64,000 nt of DNA from Sulfurovum sp. UBA12169 (GTDB lineage: Bacteria > Campylobacterota > Campylobacteria > Campylobacterales > Sulfurovaceae): contig DLUH01000005.1 in the NCBI GenBank assembly GCA_002742845.1, positions 186,001 to 250,000 on the forward strand, written 5' to 3'. The notes under the pieces are model-generated. The model saw only the letters and a list, made by a program, of their open reading frames with translations. It did no database searches and was not told the origin of the DNA. Made by a program: the position numbers and the translations under genes. Positions 26,459 to 35,671 of this stretch are shown piece after piece. Position 1 is the stretch's first letter. Each line of letters starts with the position of its first letter.

Positions 26459-27007
26459 CTAACTTAAAACTTTTCTTATCGCTTCTGCAAGTGCTTCTTT
26501 TTCTATCTTGCGTATTTTTTTATCATAACTCTCAAAATCAAGCCCCTCTTTAGCAACCTCTTTTTGAAGAATGATCTCACCCCCATCCAGCTCGCTGCTT
26601 ACCCAGTGCACACTTACCCCGCCTGTAGAAAAAGTATCATTGTAGCTTTTCTCTATAGCATGAAGCCCTTTGTGTCTAGGAAGCAGTGAAGGATGCAGAT
26701 TTATCGCATGGATTGCTTCTGTGAAAACCGGGGTTAAGATACGCATAAATCCCGCAAGCACAGTAAGGTCTGCTGCGTAGGGCCGAAGTCTTTGCACAAT
26801 AGTCGCATCAAATACTTCTCTGCTCTCAAAGTTTTTTGAGTCCACCACTTCAAGCGGAATGCCGGCTTGATGAGCTATCTTTATCCCTTCTGCTTCAGGA
26901 TTGTTTGTCAGAGCCACAACCACTTCAAACTCTTGACGATGCAGCGCCTTGACAATATAGGCAAAATTACTTCCTTTGCCGCTAAAAAGTATGGCTATTT
27001 TCTTCAT
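26459..27007 (-). CDS. purN: Phosphoribosylglycinamide formyltransferase (folate-dependent)
   Basis: A 182-residue enzyme that formylates GAR with 10-formyl-tetrahydrofolate in purine synthesis. Clear parts are [14 protein letters not shown], the catalytic [13 protein letters not shown] and [13 protein letters not shown] with the catalytic aspartate. A formate-dependent alternative, purT, lies 2 kb away on the other strand. It sits 34 bases after the nnr gene. Confidence 0.95.
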   Translation of the reverse strand: MKKIAILFSGKGSNFAYIVKALHRQEFEVVVALTNNPEAEGIKIAHQAGIPLEVVDSKNFESREVFDATIVQRLRPYAADLTVLAGFMRILTPVFTEAIHAINLHPSLLPRHKGLHAIEKSYNDTFSTGGVSVHWVSSELDGGEIILQKEVAKEGLDFESYDKKIRKIEKEALAEAIRKVLS

Positions 27008-27041
27008 GACGGCATTGTGGCATAAAAGTAGTAATAGATGG

Positions 27042-28451
27042 CTAAGAAAACTCTAATCTGCCCACCTCATCTATCAAATCTGTTGGCAGCATTGCATAGC
27101 TTGCCCCTGTATATTTCCCCGCCGCAAGGACAAGCGCCAAGGAACCTTGTATAGCAGCATCCAGAGCGGTGTAGCCTTGTGCAAGCAGAGACACAATCAG
27201 TCCGCTGAGGACATCTCCGCTGCCCCCTTTACTTAGCTTGGAACACCCAAGCGGATTGATATAGAGTTTCTCTTCTTGCACAATAAGCGTATTGGCGCCT
27301 TTAAGCAAAAGTGTTACATGAGGATATTTGGTGTTAAAACGGCGCACAATCTCAAAACGTTTGGCTTGGATTTGCGAAACACTTAGCTGTTCGCCGGTTA
27401 GTATCTTCCATAGGGAAACAAACTCTTTGGGATGCGGCGTTATAACTATTTGGCGATCTTTTTGTTCCAAAATACTAAGCAATTTAGGAACATGCAATGC
27501 ATCCGCATCCAAAACAATAGGCAGATGACTTTTGATAACATAGTGTGTTAAAAATTCATCTTCAAAATAACTCCCAAGTCCCATACCGATTCCTATGGCT
27601 GATGCATTTGGAGGAACGACACTTGCGGTCATAAGATAAGGAGGATGCATGATAGGCTCATGTATCACCAGTGTCGTCAAACCCGATCCATAGCGTGCCG
27701 CTGCCATGGCAGCAATGACTCCTGCCCCCTCTTTCTCTCCGCAAAAAAGAACCGCATGCCCAAAATCACCTTTATGGGTAGATTGAATTTTTCTGCTTGG
27801 CACTCTCAAGTCGCTTGCTTCAACCAAAAAGGTCCGGCTTTGCTCTTCATAAAACGAATGGCTTACTCCCAAATCGATCTTTTTTATCTTGCCTATACTG
27901 TCTTTGCTTTCATCCAGATATAAAGATTCCTTATATGCTCCCATGGTCAAAGTAATATCTGCCCGGAAAGCAAAAGGCATCAGCCGTCCGTCTTCTCCGA
28001 CTCCACTGGGAATATCACAGGCAATTTTATATCCCTTGAAACTGTTAAGCTGATGAAGAATGTGTTCAGCCTTAGGATCGAGTCTGCGATTGAGTCCTGC
28101 GCCAAAAAGCGCATCAACAATCACATCCGCCTCCTCCGGTTCATCAGCACTTTTTATTCCCAGACGCCCGGCTCTATCCATTTGCAATTGTGCCATTTTG
28201 GATTTCAACATGAAGGGAAGATACAGTATCACTTTGTAATCACCATGCAACAAGCGGGCCAACGCAATACCGTCTGCGCCGTTGTTTCCTGCTCCTGCGA
28301 CAATCAGCACGGAAGTTCCTTTTGCAAAACGGCCACGAATATACTGGTCCATGCCGCCGGCGGCATGCTCCATTAAAATATCTTCACTTAATCTGTATGT
28401 TTCATAGCATTTTTTATCCATCTCATAACAGCTTTGATATACTTTTTGCAT
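27042..28451 (-). CDS. nnr: Bifunctional NAD(P)H-hydrate epimerase/dehydratase
   Basis: A 469-residue fusion that repairs hydrated NAD(P)H. Residues 1 to about 200 form the YjeF-N epimerase domain (GAGNNGADGIALARLL, VDALFGAGLNR, DIPSGVG). Residues 220-469 form the kinase-like ADP/ATP-dependent dehydratase domain (HKGDFGHAVLF, VLDADAL, ITPHPKEF, GGSGDVLSGLI). The start has a strong AAGGAGGGAG site. Confidence 0.94.
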   Translation of the reverse strand: MQKVYQSCYEMDKKCYETYRLSEDILMEHAAGGMDQYIRGRFAKGTSVLIVAGAGNNGADGIALARLLHGDYKVILYLPFMLKSKMAQLQMDRAGRLGIKSADEPEEADVIVDALFGAGLNRRLDPKAEHILHQLNSFKGYKIACDIPSGVGEDGRLMPFAFRADITLTMGAYKESLYLDESKDSIGKIKKIDLGVSHSFYEEQSRTFLVEASDLRVPSRKIQSTHKGDFGHAVLFCGEKEGAGVIAAMAAARYGSGLTTLVIHEPIMHPPYLMTASVVPPNASAIGIGMGLGSYFEDEFLTHYVIKSHLPIVLDADALHVPKLLSILEQKDRQIVITPHPKEFVSLWKILTGEQLSVSQIQAKRFEIVRRFNTKYPHVTLLLKGANTLIVQEEKLYINPLGCSKLSKGGSGDVLSGLIVSLLAQGYTALDAAIQGSLALVLAAGKYTGASYAMLPTDLIDEVGRLEFS

Positions 28452-28502
28452 TCTCCCTCCTTGCCATCTTGTTTATTTTATCATAAATTAAACATATCTT
28501 GC

Positions 28503-28508
28503 TATAAT
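28503..28508 (+). promoter_or_regulatory. -10 box for rpsU
   Basis: TATAAT about 60 bases upstream of the rpsU ATG, following an AT-rich tract in the divergent spacer with nnr. A short self-complementary run (CTCTTTAAAAAGAG) lies between it and the RBS. Confidence 0.5.
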
Positions 28509-28569
28509 AACGGCCTTTGTTTTATCTCTTTAAAAAGAGAAATTGATAACAGAAAGGGGGTGCCATTTT

Positions 28570-28782
28570 ATGCCAGGAATTCATCTTAGTTCACGTGATT
28601 CTTTTGATGATGCTTACAGAAAATTCAAAAGACAATGCGACAGAAACCTTATCGTTACAGAAGCTAGAGCAAGACAATATTATGAAACAGCCACTGAAAA
28701 GAAAAAGAAAGAGAAAATTGCTACACGCAAGAAAATCCTTAAAAAACTTTTTATGCTTAGAAGATTTGAGTCTAGACTGTAA
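28570..28782 (+). CDS. rpsU: 30S ribosomal protein S21
   Basis: A 70-residue basic protein of the small subunit. [20 protein letters not shown] and the arginine/lysine-rich C terminus fit bS21. The ATG at 28570 follows a GGGGGTG ribosome-binding site; the longer frame begins nine codons earlier without one. It is monocistronic, with its own promoter and terminator. Confidence 0.95.
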   Translation: MPGIHLSSRDSFDDAYRKFKRQCDRNLIVTEARARQYYETATEKKKKEKIATRKKILKKLFMLRRFESRL

Positions 28783-28817
28783 TCAAAATACTAAATGGGA
28801 AAGTCCCAACTGCATAC

Positions 28818-28852
28818 GATACAATCAAGTTTTGCTTGATTGTATCTTTCTT
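28818..28852 (+). terminator. Rho-independent terminator after rpsU
   Basis: Perfect 12-bp stem GATACAATCAAG (28818-28829) / CTTGATTGTATC (28835-28846), five-base loop, then TTTCTT. It ends the rpsU transcript 36 bases after the stop codon. Confidence 0.85.
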
Positions 28853-28983
28853 CATTCAACCACTTTCACTTTCAATAATAAGCTCAAAAACATTTTAACT
28901 CATTAGAGATTATTTAACTTTTTGCTAGAATCCTATTAGTAAAATTATCGTTCTTTACGGACAAATACTCAAAAAGGTTTCTC

Positions 28984-30147
28984 ATGACATTTACAGCTCC
29001 ATTACAAAATAATGCTATCAAGATCATGCTTTTAGGAAGCGGTGAACTCGGAAAAGAAGTGGCCATAGAGGCGCAAAGATTGGGCGTAGAGGTAATTGCG
29101 GTTGACAAATATGAAAATGCGCCTGCACATCTGGTAGCCAATCGCTCTTATGCTATCAATATGCAAGACAAAGAAGCTGTGCTTTCTCTTATAGAAAAAG
29201 AACGGCCCACCTTTATCCTTCCCGAAGTAGAAGCAATCAGTATCGATGCACTGTTTGAAGCAGAAAAAAGAGGGTTTCATGTTATCCCCAATGCAGAAGC
29301 GGTCAACAAAACGATGAACCGTAAAAATATCCGTGTATTTGCCGCTGAAACTTTGGGATTAAAAACCAGCGGCTATGCGTTTGTTAGCACTCTTGAAGAA
29401 CTTAAAGAAGCGGCCGGCACCATGGGATTTCCTTGCGTGATCAAGCCGGTCATGAGCAGTTCAGGACATGGACAAAGTATTGCTAAAAGTGCCGATGATG
29501 TTGAAAAATCATGGGAAATCGCCAAAGAAGCAAGAGGAGATGCCAGCGAACTCATCGTAGAAGAGTTTATTCGATTTGATTATGAGATTACACTGCTTAC
29601 CGTACGCAACGAAACGGGTACTGCTTTTTGTGAGCCGATAGGGCATATACAGCAAGACGGTGATTTTATCCTTTCATGGCAACCCATACAAATGCACCCC
29701 GAAGCACTCAAAAAAGCACAGCAAATTGCCAAAACCGTAACGGATGGCTTGGGGGGGCGCGGAATATTTGGAGTAGAATTCTTTGTCAAAGATAACGAAG
29801 TCTATTTTTCAGAACTCTCCCCGCGTCCGCACGATACAGGGATGGTGACGCTCATTACTCAAAGCCAAAGCGAATTTGCTTTGCATGTCAGAGCCGTACT
29901 TGGCCTGCCTCTTGATTTTACTTTTTACGGCCCAGGGGCATGCGGAGCCTATAAAGCAAAAAAGGAAAGTCACGCACCTGCTTTAGAAATACCCGATAAT
30001 GTTTTTACGAAAAACAGTTTTGTAAGAGTATTTGGCAAACCGGAGTCTCACGTAGGTCGGCGTATGGCAGTTTCGCTTGTCCTGGATGAAATCCAAGAAG
30101 CTAAACGCAGAGCCAAAGAGATCGTTGAAAATATTACTGACCATTAA
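28984..30147 (+). CDS. purT: Formate-dependent phosphoribosylglycinamide formyltransferase
   Basis: A 387-residue ATP-grasp enzyme that formylates GAR directly from formate and ATP. Diagnostic parts are [46 protein letters not shown] and [28 protein letters not shown]. It offers a folate-independent route at the step also served by purN. A TAGAAT -10-like box is at 28926-28931. It heads a run with the dehydrogenase and SdhA/B-type genes. Confidence 0.96.
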   Translation: MTFTAPLQNNAIKIMLLGSGELGKEVAIEAQRLGVEVIAVDKYENAPAHLVANRSYAINMQDKEAVLSLIEKERPTFILPEVEAISIDALFEAEKRGFHVIPNAEAVNKTMNRKNIRVFAAETLGLKTSGYAFVSTLEELKEAAGTMGFPCVIKPVMSSSGHGQSIAKSADDVEKSWEIAKEARGDASELIVEEFIRFDYEITLLTVRNETGTAFCEPIGHIQQDGDFILSWQPIQMHPEALKKAQQIAKTVTDGLGGRGIFGVEFFVKDNEVYFSELSPRPHDTGMVTLITQSQSEFALHVRAVLGLPLDFTFYGPGACGAYKAKKESHAPALEIPDNVFTKNSFVRVFGKPESHVGRRMAVSLVLDEIQEAKRRAKEIVENITDH

Positions 30148-30187
30148 AAAATACACATACTATGCATGCCCATAAAGGAAAAAAACC

Positions 30188-31123
30188 ATGTCAAAAATCG
30201 TTATCCTTGATGCAAAGACCTTGGGAGATGATCTTGATCTCTCTTTACTTGGCAGATTTGGAGAGATAATTCGCTACGAAACAACAGAACCTTCAAATAC
30301 CTTGGAGCGCATCAACGATGCCGATATTGTTATCACTAATAAAGTGGTAATTACCGAAGAGATGATGGGTAAAACACCGCGCCTCAAACTGATCTGCATC
30401 GCTGCAACCGGCACAAACAATATTGATCTGAATGGAGCAAAAAACAAAGGTATTGTTGTTAAAAATGTTGCCGGATACTCTACCAAAAGCGTTGTGCAGC
30501 ACACCTTTGCCATGGCACTTTATCTGTTGGAAAAGATGTCTTATTATGATAATGCTGTCAAAAGCGGGACATGGACAACTTCAAAACTTTTTACTGATGT
30601 ATCCAAGCCATTTTATGAGATTGCGGGAAAACAATGGGGGATTATCGGGCTGGGTGCCATCGGTAGCGAGGTAGCAAAAATAGCTACGGCGTTTGGTGCT
30701 GATGTATGCTACTACTCTACCTCAGGTCAAAATCTACAAAGCGGCTATCCGCACAAAGCGCTGGATCTCTTACTGAGAGAATGTGATATTATCTCCATCC
30801 ACGCTCCGCTCAATGAAGCAACAGAAAATCTATTGAATACAAAAAATCTCTCTCTTATTAAAAATGAAGCTATCTTGCTTAGCCTTGGCCGAGGGGGAAT
30901 CATCAATGAAACAGATTTGGCCCAAGAGCTTGAGAAGCGAAAGATTTATGCCGGCTTGGATGTAATAGCCAAAGAACCGATCCAGACAGATAATCCTTTG
31001 ATGCACATCCATGCACAAGAGAGGCTTCTTATTACGCCTCATATTGCTTGGACCAGCATAGAAGCCAGAAAAAAGCTTCTTGAAGGTATTGTAGAGAACA
31101 TTCAAACATTTCTAGAAAGGTAA
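30188..31123 (+). CDS. D-isomer-specific 2-hydroxyacid dehydrogenase
   Basis: A 311-residue NAD-dependent dehydrogenase that interconverts 2-keto acids and D-2-hydroxyacids. The Rossmann motif GIIGLGAIGSEVAKIA is near residue 150. Catalytic residues fit SLGRGGIINE (arginine), IAKEPI (glutamate) and LITPHIAW (histidine). Substrate is not clear; lactate, glycerate/hydroxypyruvate and phosphoglycerate-like acids are all possible, but the length is below that of classical SerA. AAGGAAAAA precedes the ATG. Confidence 0.88.
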   Translation: MSKIVILDAKTLGDDLDLSLLGRFGEIIRYETTEPSNTLERINDADIVITNKVVITEEMMGKTPRLKLICIAATGTNNIDLNGAKNKGIVVKNVAGYSTKSVVQHTFAMALYLLEKMSYYDNAVKSGTWTTSKLFTDVSKPFYEIAGKQWGIIGLGAIGSEVAKIATAFGADVCYYSTSGQNLQSGYPHKALDLLLRECDIISIHAPLNEATENLLNTKNLSLIKNEAILLSLGRGGIINETDLAQELEKRKIYAGLDVIAKEPIQTDNPLMHIHAQERLLITPHIAWTSIEARKKLLEGIVENIQTFLER

Positions 31124-31182
31124 TCGATGCCTTCTTTGCTTCTAACTTTCTGCTCTACAGAAACGCTAAAAAAGGATTTTAT

Positions 31183-32787
31183 ATGATAGATATACTTATC
31201 ATAGGTTCGGGGGGTGCAGGACTTGCTGCCGCACTTGCAGCTAAAACAGCCGGAGCCGAGGTTACTGTTGCAGGAAAAGCTTATCCGACCAATTCTCAAA
31301 CCTCAATGGCGCAAGGAGGCATGAACGCAGCGCTGGGCAATGCGGGGGAGGACCATGTCGCTTTACACATAGCCGATACGATCAAATCTGCCCACGGCAT
31401 CTGCAACGAGCATATGGTGCGAAAAATGTGTTCCGATGCACCCGGAGCGATAGCGTGGCTGGAGGAACTTGGCGTTCCTTTTTCCAGGCTTGACACCCAA
31501 AGTCAAGGTATAAAGACTATCGCGCAACGCCAAATGGGCGGTGCAAGTGCCAAACGCGCCTGCTATGCACAAGATTATACGGGACTAAAAATCCTTCATA
31601 CTCTCTATGACACTTGCCTCAAAAAAGGGGTCGATTTTCTGAATGAATATTTTTTACTTAACCTCATCACAGAAGACAGCACCGTTAAAGGAGCGACTTT
31701 TCTGGATATCCGCAGCGGCGAAGTCGTACAGATTGATGCCAAATCGGTGGTAATCGCCACGGGAGGATTCGGTACGCTCTACCACGGCCACACAACCAAT
31801 GCTTTCGGCTCCACGGGTGATGGTGTCGCTGCAGCATTGCGTGCCGGAGGAGCAGTGAGCGATATGGAATTTGTGCAATTTCATCCTACTGCGCTTAAGC
31901 ACTCTGCCATTCTTATCTCTGAAGCTGCACGGGGCGAAGGAGGTTACCTGCTCAACAGTGCGCAAGAAAGATTTGTCGATGAACTCAAACCGCGCGACGT
32001 GGTGGCAAGAGCAATCTTTGCAGAGCTTAAAAAGGGGCATGGAGTATTTTTGGATGTGCGCCATCTGGGAAGAGAAAAACTGATGGAGCTGCTGCCGCAG
32101 GAGGTGGAGCTTTGCCGGCTGCATGAACATATCGATCCTCTCACACAGCTTATCCCCATCAAGCCGGTTGCTCACTACACGATGGGGGGTATCGATGTGG
32201 ACGATGCATTGGAGATTAACGGCATCAAAGGATGTTTTGCCGCGGGCGAATGCTCAAATGCCAAAATACACGGCGCCAACAGGCTTGGCGGAAACTCGTT
32301 GCTGGAGATCATTGCTTTTGGAAGATTTGCCGGAGAAAATGCAGTCAAACACGCCATGTTTGCGCGTGCCACCCCATCAGACGATACCCAAATGCAAAAA
32401 GACAAAGCACACATTGCCCGCATCCTTATGCAGGAATATACGGTGAACTTCTATGATGCCAGGGAGAAGCTTGGAAAACTATTTTATGATAAGGTGGGCA
32501 TTGTGCGGGAAAACGGCAAACTGCACGAAGCGCTTGATGAAGTGAGCATGATGCAGGCTGAGCTTCCTAAAATGGGTCTCAAAGACAAAGCAAAAGAGCA
32601 TAACCAAAACCTTGTAGAATTTCTAGAGTTCTCCAACACCCTGCTGCTTGCCCCGGCAGTGATCTCTGCGGCCATTGCCAGAGATGAAAGCCGTGGCGCG
32701 CACTTCAAGCAGGGATTTGAGTTTGAGGATGACGAAAGGTTTAAGAAGCATATCGTGCTACAATGGAAAAACGAGGAGCATGCATGA
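31183..32787 (+). CDS. sdhA: Succinate dehydrogenase/fumarate reductase-type flavoprotein
   Basis: A 534-residue FAD protein of the SdhA/FrdA family. It has the dinucleotide fold IIGSGGAGLAAALAA, the active-site region EAARGEGGYLLN, RFVDELKPRDVVARAI, VAHYTMGGIDVD and GANRLGGNSLLEI. The histidine that carries covalent FAD in E. coli SdhA (SHT) is replaced by Gln39 (SQTSMAQGG), so FAD is probably bound non-covalently. No Tat signal is present, so the enzyme is cytoplasmic. The stop overlaps the next start by four bases. Direction of the reaction is not determined. Confidence 0.85.
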   Translation: MIDILIIGSGGAGLAAALAAKTAGAEVTVAGKAYPTNSQTSMAQGGMNAALGNAGEDHVALHIADTIKSAHGICNEHMVRKMCSDAPGAIAWLEELGVPFSRLDTQSQGIKTIAQRQMGGASAKRACYAQDYTGLKILHTLYDTCLKKGVDFLNEYFLLNLITEDSTVKGATFLDIRSGEVVQIDAKSVVIATGGFGTLYHGHTTNAFGSTGDGVAAALRAGGAVSDMEFVQFHPTALKHSAILISEAARGEGGYLLNSAQERFVDELKPRDVVARAIFAELKKGHGVFLDVRHLGREKLMELLPQEVELCRLHEHIDPLTQLIPIKPVAHYTMGGIDVDDALEINGIKGCFAAGECSNAKIHGANRLGGNSLLEIIAFGRFAGENAVKHAMFARATPSDDTQMQKDKAHIARILMQEYTVNFYDAREKLGKLFYDKVGIVRENGKLHEALDEVSMMQAELPKMGLKDKAKEHNQNLVEFLEFSNTLLLAPAVISAAIARDESRGAHFKQGFEFEDDERFKKHIVLQWKNEEHA

Positions 32788-33512
32788 AGATAAACGTATT
32801 TCGCAGCCAAACCAACACCCATCAGGAGTACACGATTCCAGAGGGTGAAACCACTCTCCTTAAAGCATTGATGCACATCAAAGCTACACAGGATGCGACC
32901 CTCACATTTTCTACAGGATGCCGTGCTTCGGTATGCGGTACATGTGCAGTGCGGGTCAACGGCAAAGAACGGCTCTCCTGCTCTCATAAAGTCAAAGACG
33001 GCGACGTTGTTGAACCGCTGCAGCACCATCCGGTGCTCCGCGATCTCAAAGTAGACAAACAGCCTGCCCAAAAGACGCTCCTTACTGCCACCGCATGGCT
33101 TCACAGTTTCACCCAGGCAGCACAAAACCACGCCGATGAAAAACGCAGCGAACGCCAAACTGACTGCATCCTCTGCGACAGTTGCTACTCCGCCTGCCCT
33201 GTGTTTGCAGTCAATCCGGATTTTTTAGGCCCTTTTGCCTTGACCCGGGCCTATCGCTATAGCGTGGATAAGCGTGAAACGGATGTCAAAGGGATCGCAG
33301 ATGCCATCCAACATAACGGCGTATGGGACTGTACGCTTTGCGGCGAATGTACAGCGGCCTGCCCCAAAGGAATTGATCCTAAGATGGATATCTTAATGCT
33401 AAGAAGCGCTTCGGTGCAATTAGGATACGCGGATCCCTCTTTTGTCACCCAAAGTTTCGGTGCACCCGATTTTGGCGGAGGATTTGGATTTGATCCGAAT
33501 GCGGGGTTTTAG
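32784..33512 (+). CDS. sdhB: Succinate dehydrogenase/fumarate reductase-type iron-sulfur subunit
   Basis: A 242-residue ferredoxin-type subunit. The [2Fe-2S] cysteines are at 46, 51, 54 and 66; a first cubane motif has Cys128, 131, 134 and 138; the second is CTLCGECTAACPKG (Cys183, 186, 189, 193). Classical SdhB/FrdB has no cysteine at the place of Cys186 and carries a [3Fe-4S] cluster there. The C terminus is glycine-rich (DFGGGFGFDP). No cytochrome b or CCG-domain anchor gene follows; the next gene is on the opposite strand. Confidence 0.85.
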   Translation: MKINVFRSQTNTHQEYTIPEGETTLLKALMHIKATQDATLTFSTGCRASVCGTCAVRVNGKERLSCSHKVKDGDVVEPLQHHPVLRDLKVDKQPAQKTLLTATAWLHSFTQAAQNHADEKRSERQTDCILCDSCYSACPVFAVNPDFLGPFALTRAYRYSVDKRETDVKGIADAIQHNGVWDCTLCGECTAACPKGIDPKMDILMLRSASVQLGYADPSFVTQSFGAPDFGGGFGFDPNAGF

Positions 33513-33560
33513 GCACAGTGTTTATTTATAATTTTTACACTTTTACACAAAAGACAACTT

Positions 33561-33577
33561 TTTAGCTACTGGCTAAA
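33561..33577 (+). terminator. Weak hairpin between sdhB and convergent gene
   Basis: TTTAGC / GCTAAA with a five-base loop, followed by an AT-rich tract with T5. It may terminate the purT-sdhB run in the 69-base convergent gap. Confidence 0.35.
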
Positions 33578-33581
33578 TATA

Positions 33582-34214
33582 TTAATTTTTGTTTGAAAAC
33601 GCCCCAAAAAACATCCCAATCAAAGCGCCTACCATAAGCAAATGCCCGGCTGCTTTGGTAAGGCCAGAGAATAATGCTTCATATTCAAGCACACCCAATG
33701 TGCTGAAGATATAGTGAAAGTCATGGAGCGCGTCCACGCCCAAAAATGACTTATCTGCAAAAAGTATGGCGCCCTCATGCGCGGTGGACATATACCACGC
33801 GGTATGGTCCATCGAGATACCCAATATAAACAGCCCGGCCAAAAATGCCATCCTATTGCCTTGTTTTTTGTAGTAATATGCAATGCCAAGCGGAAAGCCC
33901 CATTGAAACAGCGTACCCATCGCTATCATGATAAACTGCGGACATGGCAGGATATAGCATACTCCGTGCCCGCCTTCATGTACGATGCCGAGCGTCTGCA
34001 CAATAATGAACCGGTAGATAGCAAAAAGATACTCCGTCACACTTGCGATCTGATGCGGTGCACTCTCGTAGGGTTTGTAGTTGAGATAAAGCAGAAAAAA
34101 CAGGGTGAAAAATACCAAAGCCGCCTTTTTGGCAGACTTGGTCGAGAGGTGGTCTGTTGCAGCCTCTTCCTTTGGGTCTTTAGGAAAGAGATGGGTGAAC
34201 GAACTTTTTTTCAA
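33582..34214 (-). CDS. Polytopic membrane protein with HEGGH motif (M50-like)
   Basis: A 210-residue protein with about five hydrophobic segments. HEGGH at residues 79-83 lies at the end of a helix (VQTLGIVHEGGHGVCYILPC), as in membrane zinc peptidases of the M50/M50B group; a later DHTAWY and HDFHY supply further polar residues inside helices. I choose TTG at 34214 (AGGAG five bases upstream) over a TTG eight codons earlier. It begins 33 bases after leuC. Peptidase activity is inferred from one motif only. Confidence 0.6.
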   Translation of the reverse strand: MKKSSFTHLFPKDPKEEAATDHLSTKSAKKAALVFFTLFFLLYLNYKPYESAPHQIASVTEYLFAIYRFIIVQTLGIVHEGGHGVCYILPCPQFIMIAMGTLFQWGFPLGIAYYYKKQGNRMAFLAGLFILGISMDHTAWYMSTAHEGAILFADKSFLGVDALHDFHYIFSTLGVLEYEALFSGLTKAAGHLLMVGALIGMFFGAFSNKN

Positions 34215-34247
34215 AGACGCTCCTTTGCGGCCGATCAAACTCCATCA

Positions 34248-35528
34248 TTAAAGATCGCGTGGATCGACGATCTTGCCGGCAATCGCCGAAGCCGCCGCCA
34301 CAGCCGAATTGGCAAGATAGATCTCGGAAGTTCTTGCGCCCATTCTTCCTACAAAGTTACGGTTAGTCGTAGCAACGCAACGTTCACCGTCTCCCAAGAT
34401 ACCCATATACCCCCCCAAACATGCACCGCATGTAGGGTTCGAAACCACTGCGCCCGCTTCGATAAGTATATCAATCAATCCTTCATGCTGTGCCTGCAAA
34501 AGAATCTTTTGTGTAGCCGGGGTCACGATCATGCGGGTATGTTTTGCCACCCTTTTGCCTTTCATAATCTCTGCAGCGATACGAATATCTTCAATACGCC
34601 CGTTTGTGCATGACCCTATCATGACTTGATCAATCTTCAAATCATCTTTGACAGCTTGCTCTACAGGCTTACCATTCGATGGCAAAAATGGGTAGGCGAT
34701 CACCGGCGAAAGTGCTGCCGTATCAATTGTGAGCGTTTGAACATAGGTTGCATCGGCATCGGCATAGTGTATTTTTGGTTGCGCTCTAAGTCCCCCGTTT
34801 GCCTCTTCTCTCTCTCTAAGATAAGTCTGTGTCACCTCATCTACTGCAAATATACCGTTTTTAGCGCCTGCTTCAATGACCATATTCGAGATAGAAAATC
34901 TATCTGCCATACCAAGGTACTGTACTGCATCGCCTGTAAACTCGATCGCTTTATAAAGTGCGCCGTCCACCCCTATCATACGGATAAGTTCCAAAATGAT
35001 ATCTTTGCCGTAAATATGTTTTCCAGGTTTTCCGGTAAGTATCACTTTAATTGTCTCGGGCACTTTAAACCAATTGCCTCCCGTAATCATCCCAAATGCC
35101 AAATCCGTACTTCCCATTCCGGTAGAAAATGCGCCCAATGCTCCATGCGTGCAGGTATGCGAATCTGCTCCGATGATCACATCTCCCGGAACCACAAGAC
35201 CTTTTTCAGGAAGCAACGCATGCTCTATACCCATATCTTTTTCATCAAAAAAATACTTCATATCATGTTTGTAGGCAAAATTGCGGCTGATTTTAGCTTG
35301 ATTTGCTGATGCGATATCTTTGGCAGGAATATAGTGATCCATGACGATACAAAAGTTATCAGGCTTTGCCAATTTTTCGGCTCCGCTCTCTTCAAATGCC
35401 CGAATAGAGATAGGGGTAGTAATATCATTACCGATAATCATATCAATATCTACTCTTACGATCTCTCCTGCATGCACCTCTTTGCCTGCATGTTCTGAGA
35501 AGATCTTCTCTGTAATGGTTTGTCCCAT
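34248..35528 (-). CDS. leuC: 3-isopropylmalate dehydratase large subunit (LeuC/HacA type)
   Basis: A 426-residue aconitase-superfamily enzyme of leucine synthesis. Cluster cysteines are in IGSCTNGRIED and NPTCGACLGG; GADSHTCTHGALGAF is the substrate/cluster loop. The 426-residue length fits the archaeal/HacA-like LeuC group seen in Campylobacterota. The small subunit leuD is not adjacent in this window. GGAT precedes the ATG. Confidence 0.93.
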   Translation of the reverse strand: MGQTITEKIFSEHAGKEVHAGEIVRVDIDMIIGNDITTPISIRAFEESGAEKLAKPDNFCIVMDHYIPAKDIASANQAKISRNFAYKHDMKYFFDEKDMGIEHALLPEKGLVVPGDVIIGADSHTCTHGALGAFSTGMGSTDLAFGMITGGNWFKVPETIKVILTGKPGKHIYGKDIILELIRMIGVDGALYKAIEFTGDAVQYLGMADRFSISNMVIEAGAKNGIFAVDEVTQTYLREREEANGGLRAQPKIHYADADATYVQTLTIDTAALSPVIAYPFLPSNGKPVEQAVKDDLKIDQVMIGSCTNGRIEDIRIAAEIMKGKRVAKHTRMIVTPATQKILLQAQHEGLIDILIEAGAVVSNPTCGACLGGYMGILGDGERCVATTNRNFVGRMGARTSEIYLANSAVAAASAIAGKIVDPRDL

Positions 35529-35565
35529 TGGTTATCCTTGGTTAAATGCTATTTGCGTTACGCGA

Positions 35566-35571
35566 ATTATA
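35566..35571 (-). promoter_or_regulatory. -10 box for leuC
   Basis: TATAAT on the minus strand, 38 bases upstream of the leuC ATG, in the divergent leuC/rqcH spacer. Confidence 0.45.
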
Positions 35572-35588
35572 CCAAAATATTTTTATGG

Positions 35589-35594
35589 TAAAAT
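35589..35594 (+). promoter_or_regulatory. -10 box for the NFACT gene
   Basis: TAAAAT on the plus strand, about 80 bases upstream of the ATG at 35672. It lies back-to-back with the leuC promoter. Confidence 0.4.
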
Positions 35595-35671
35595 TCTACA
35601 ACCAACAAACCATACAGATTCTCTCACCAAGGTGAAGCTTTGGCAAGAAAATGTTTTAAGGACATTTGATC

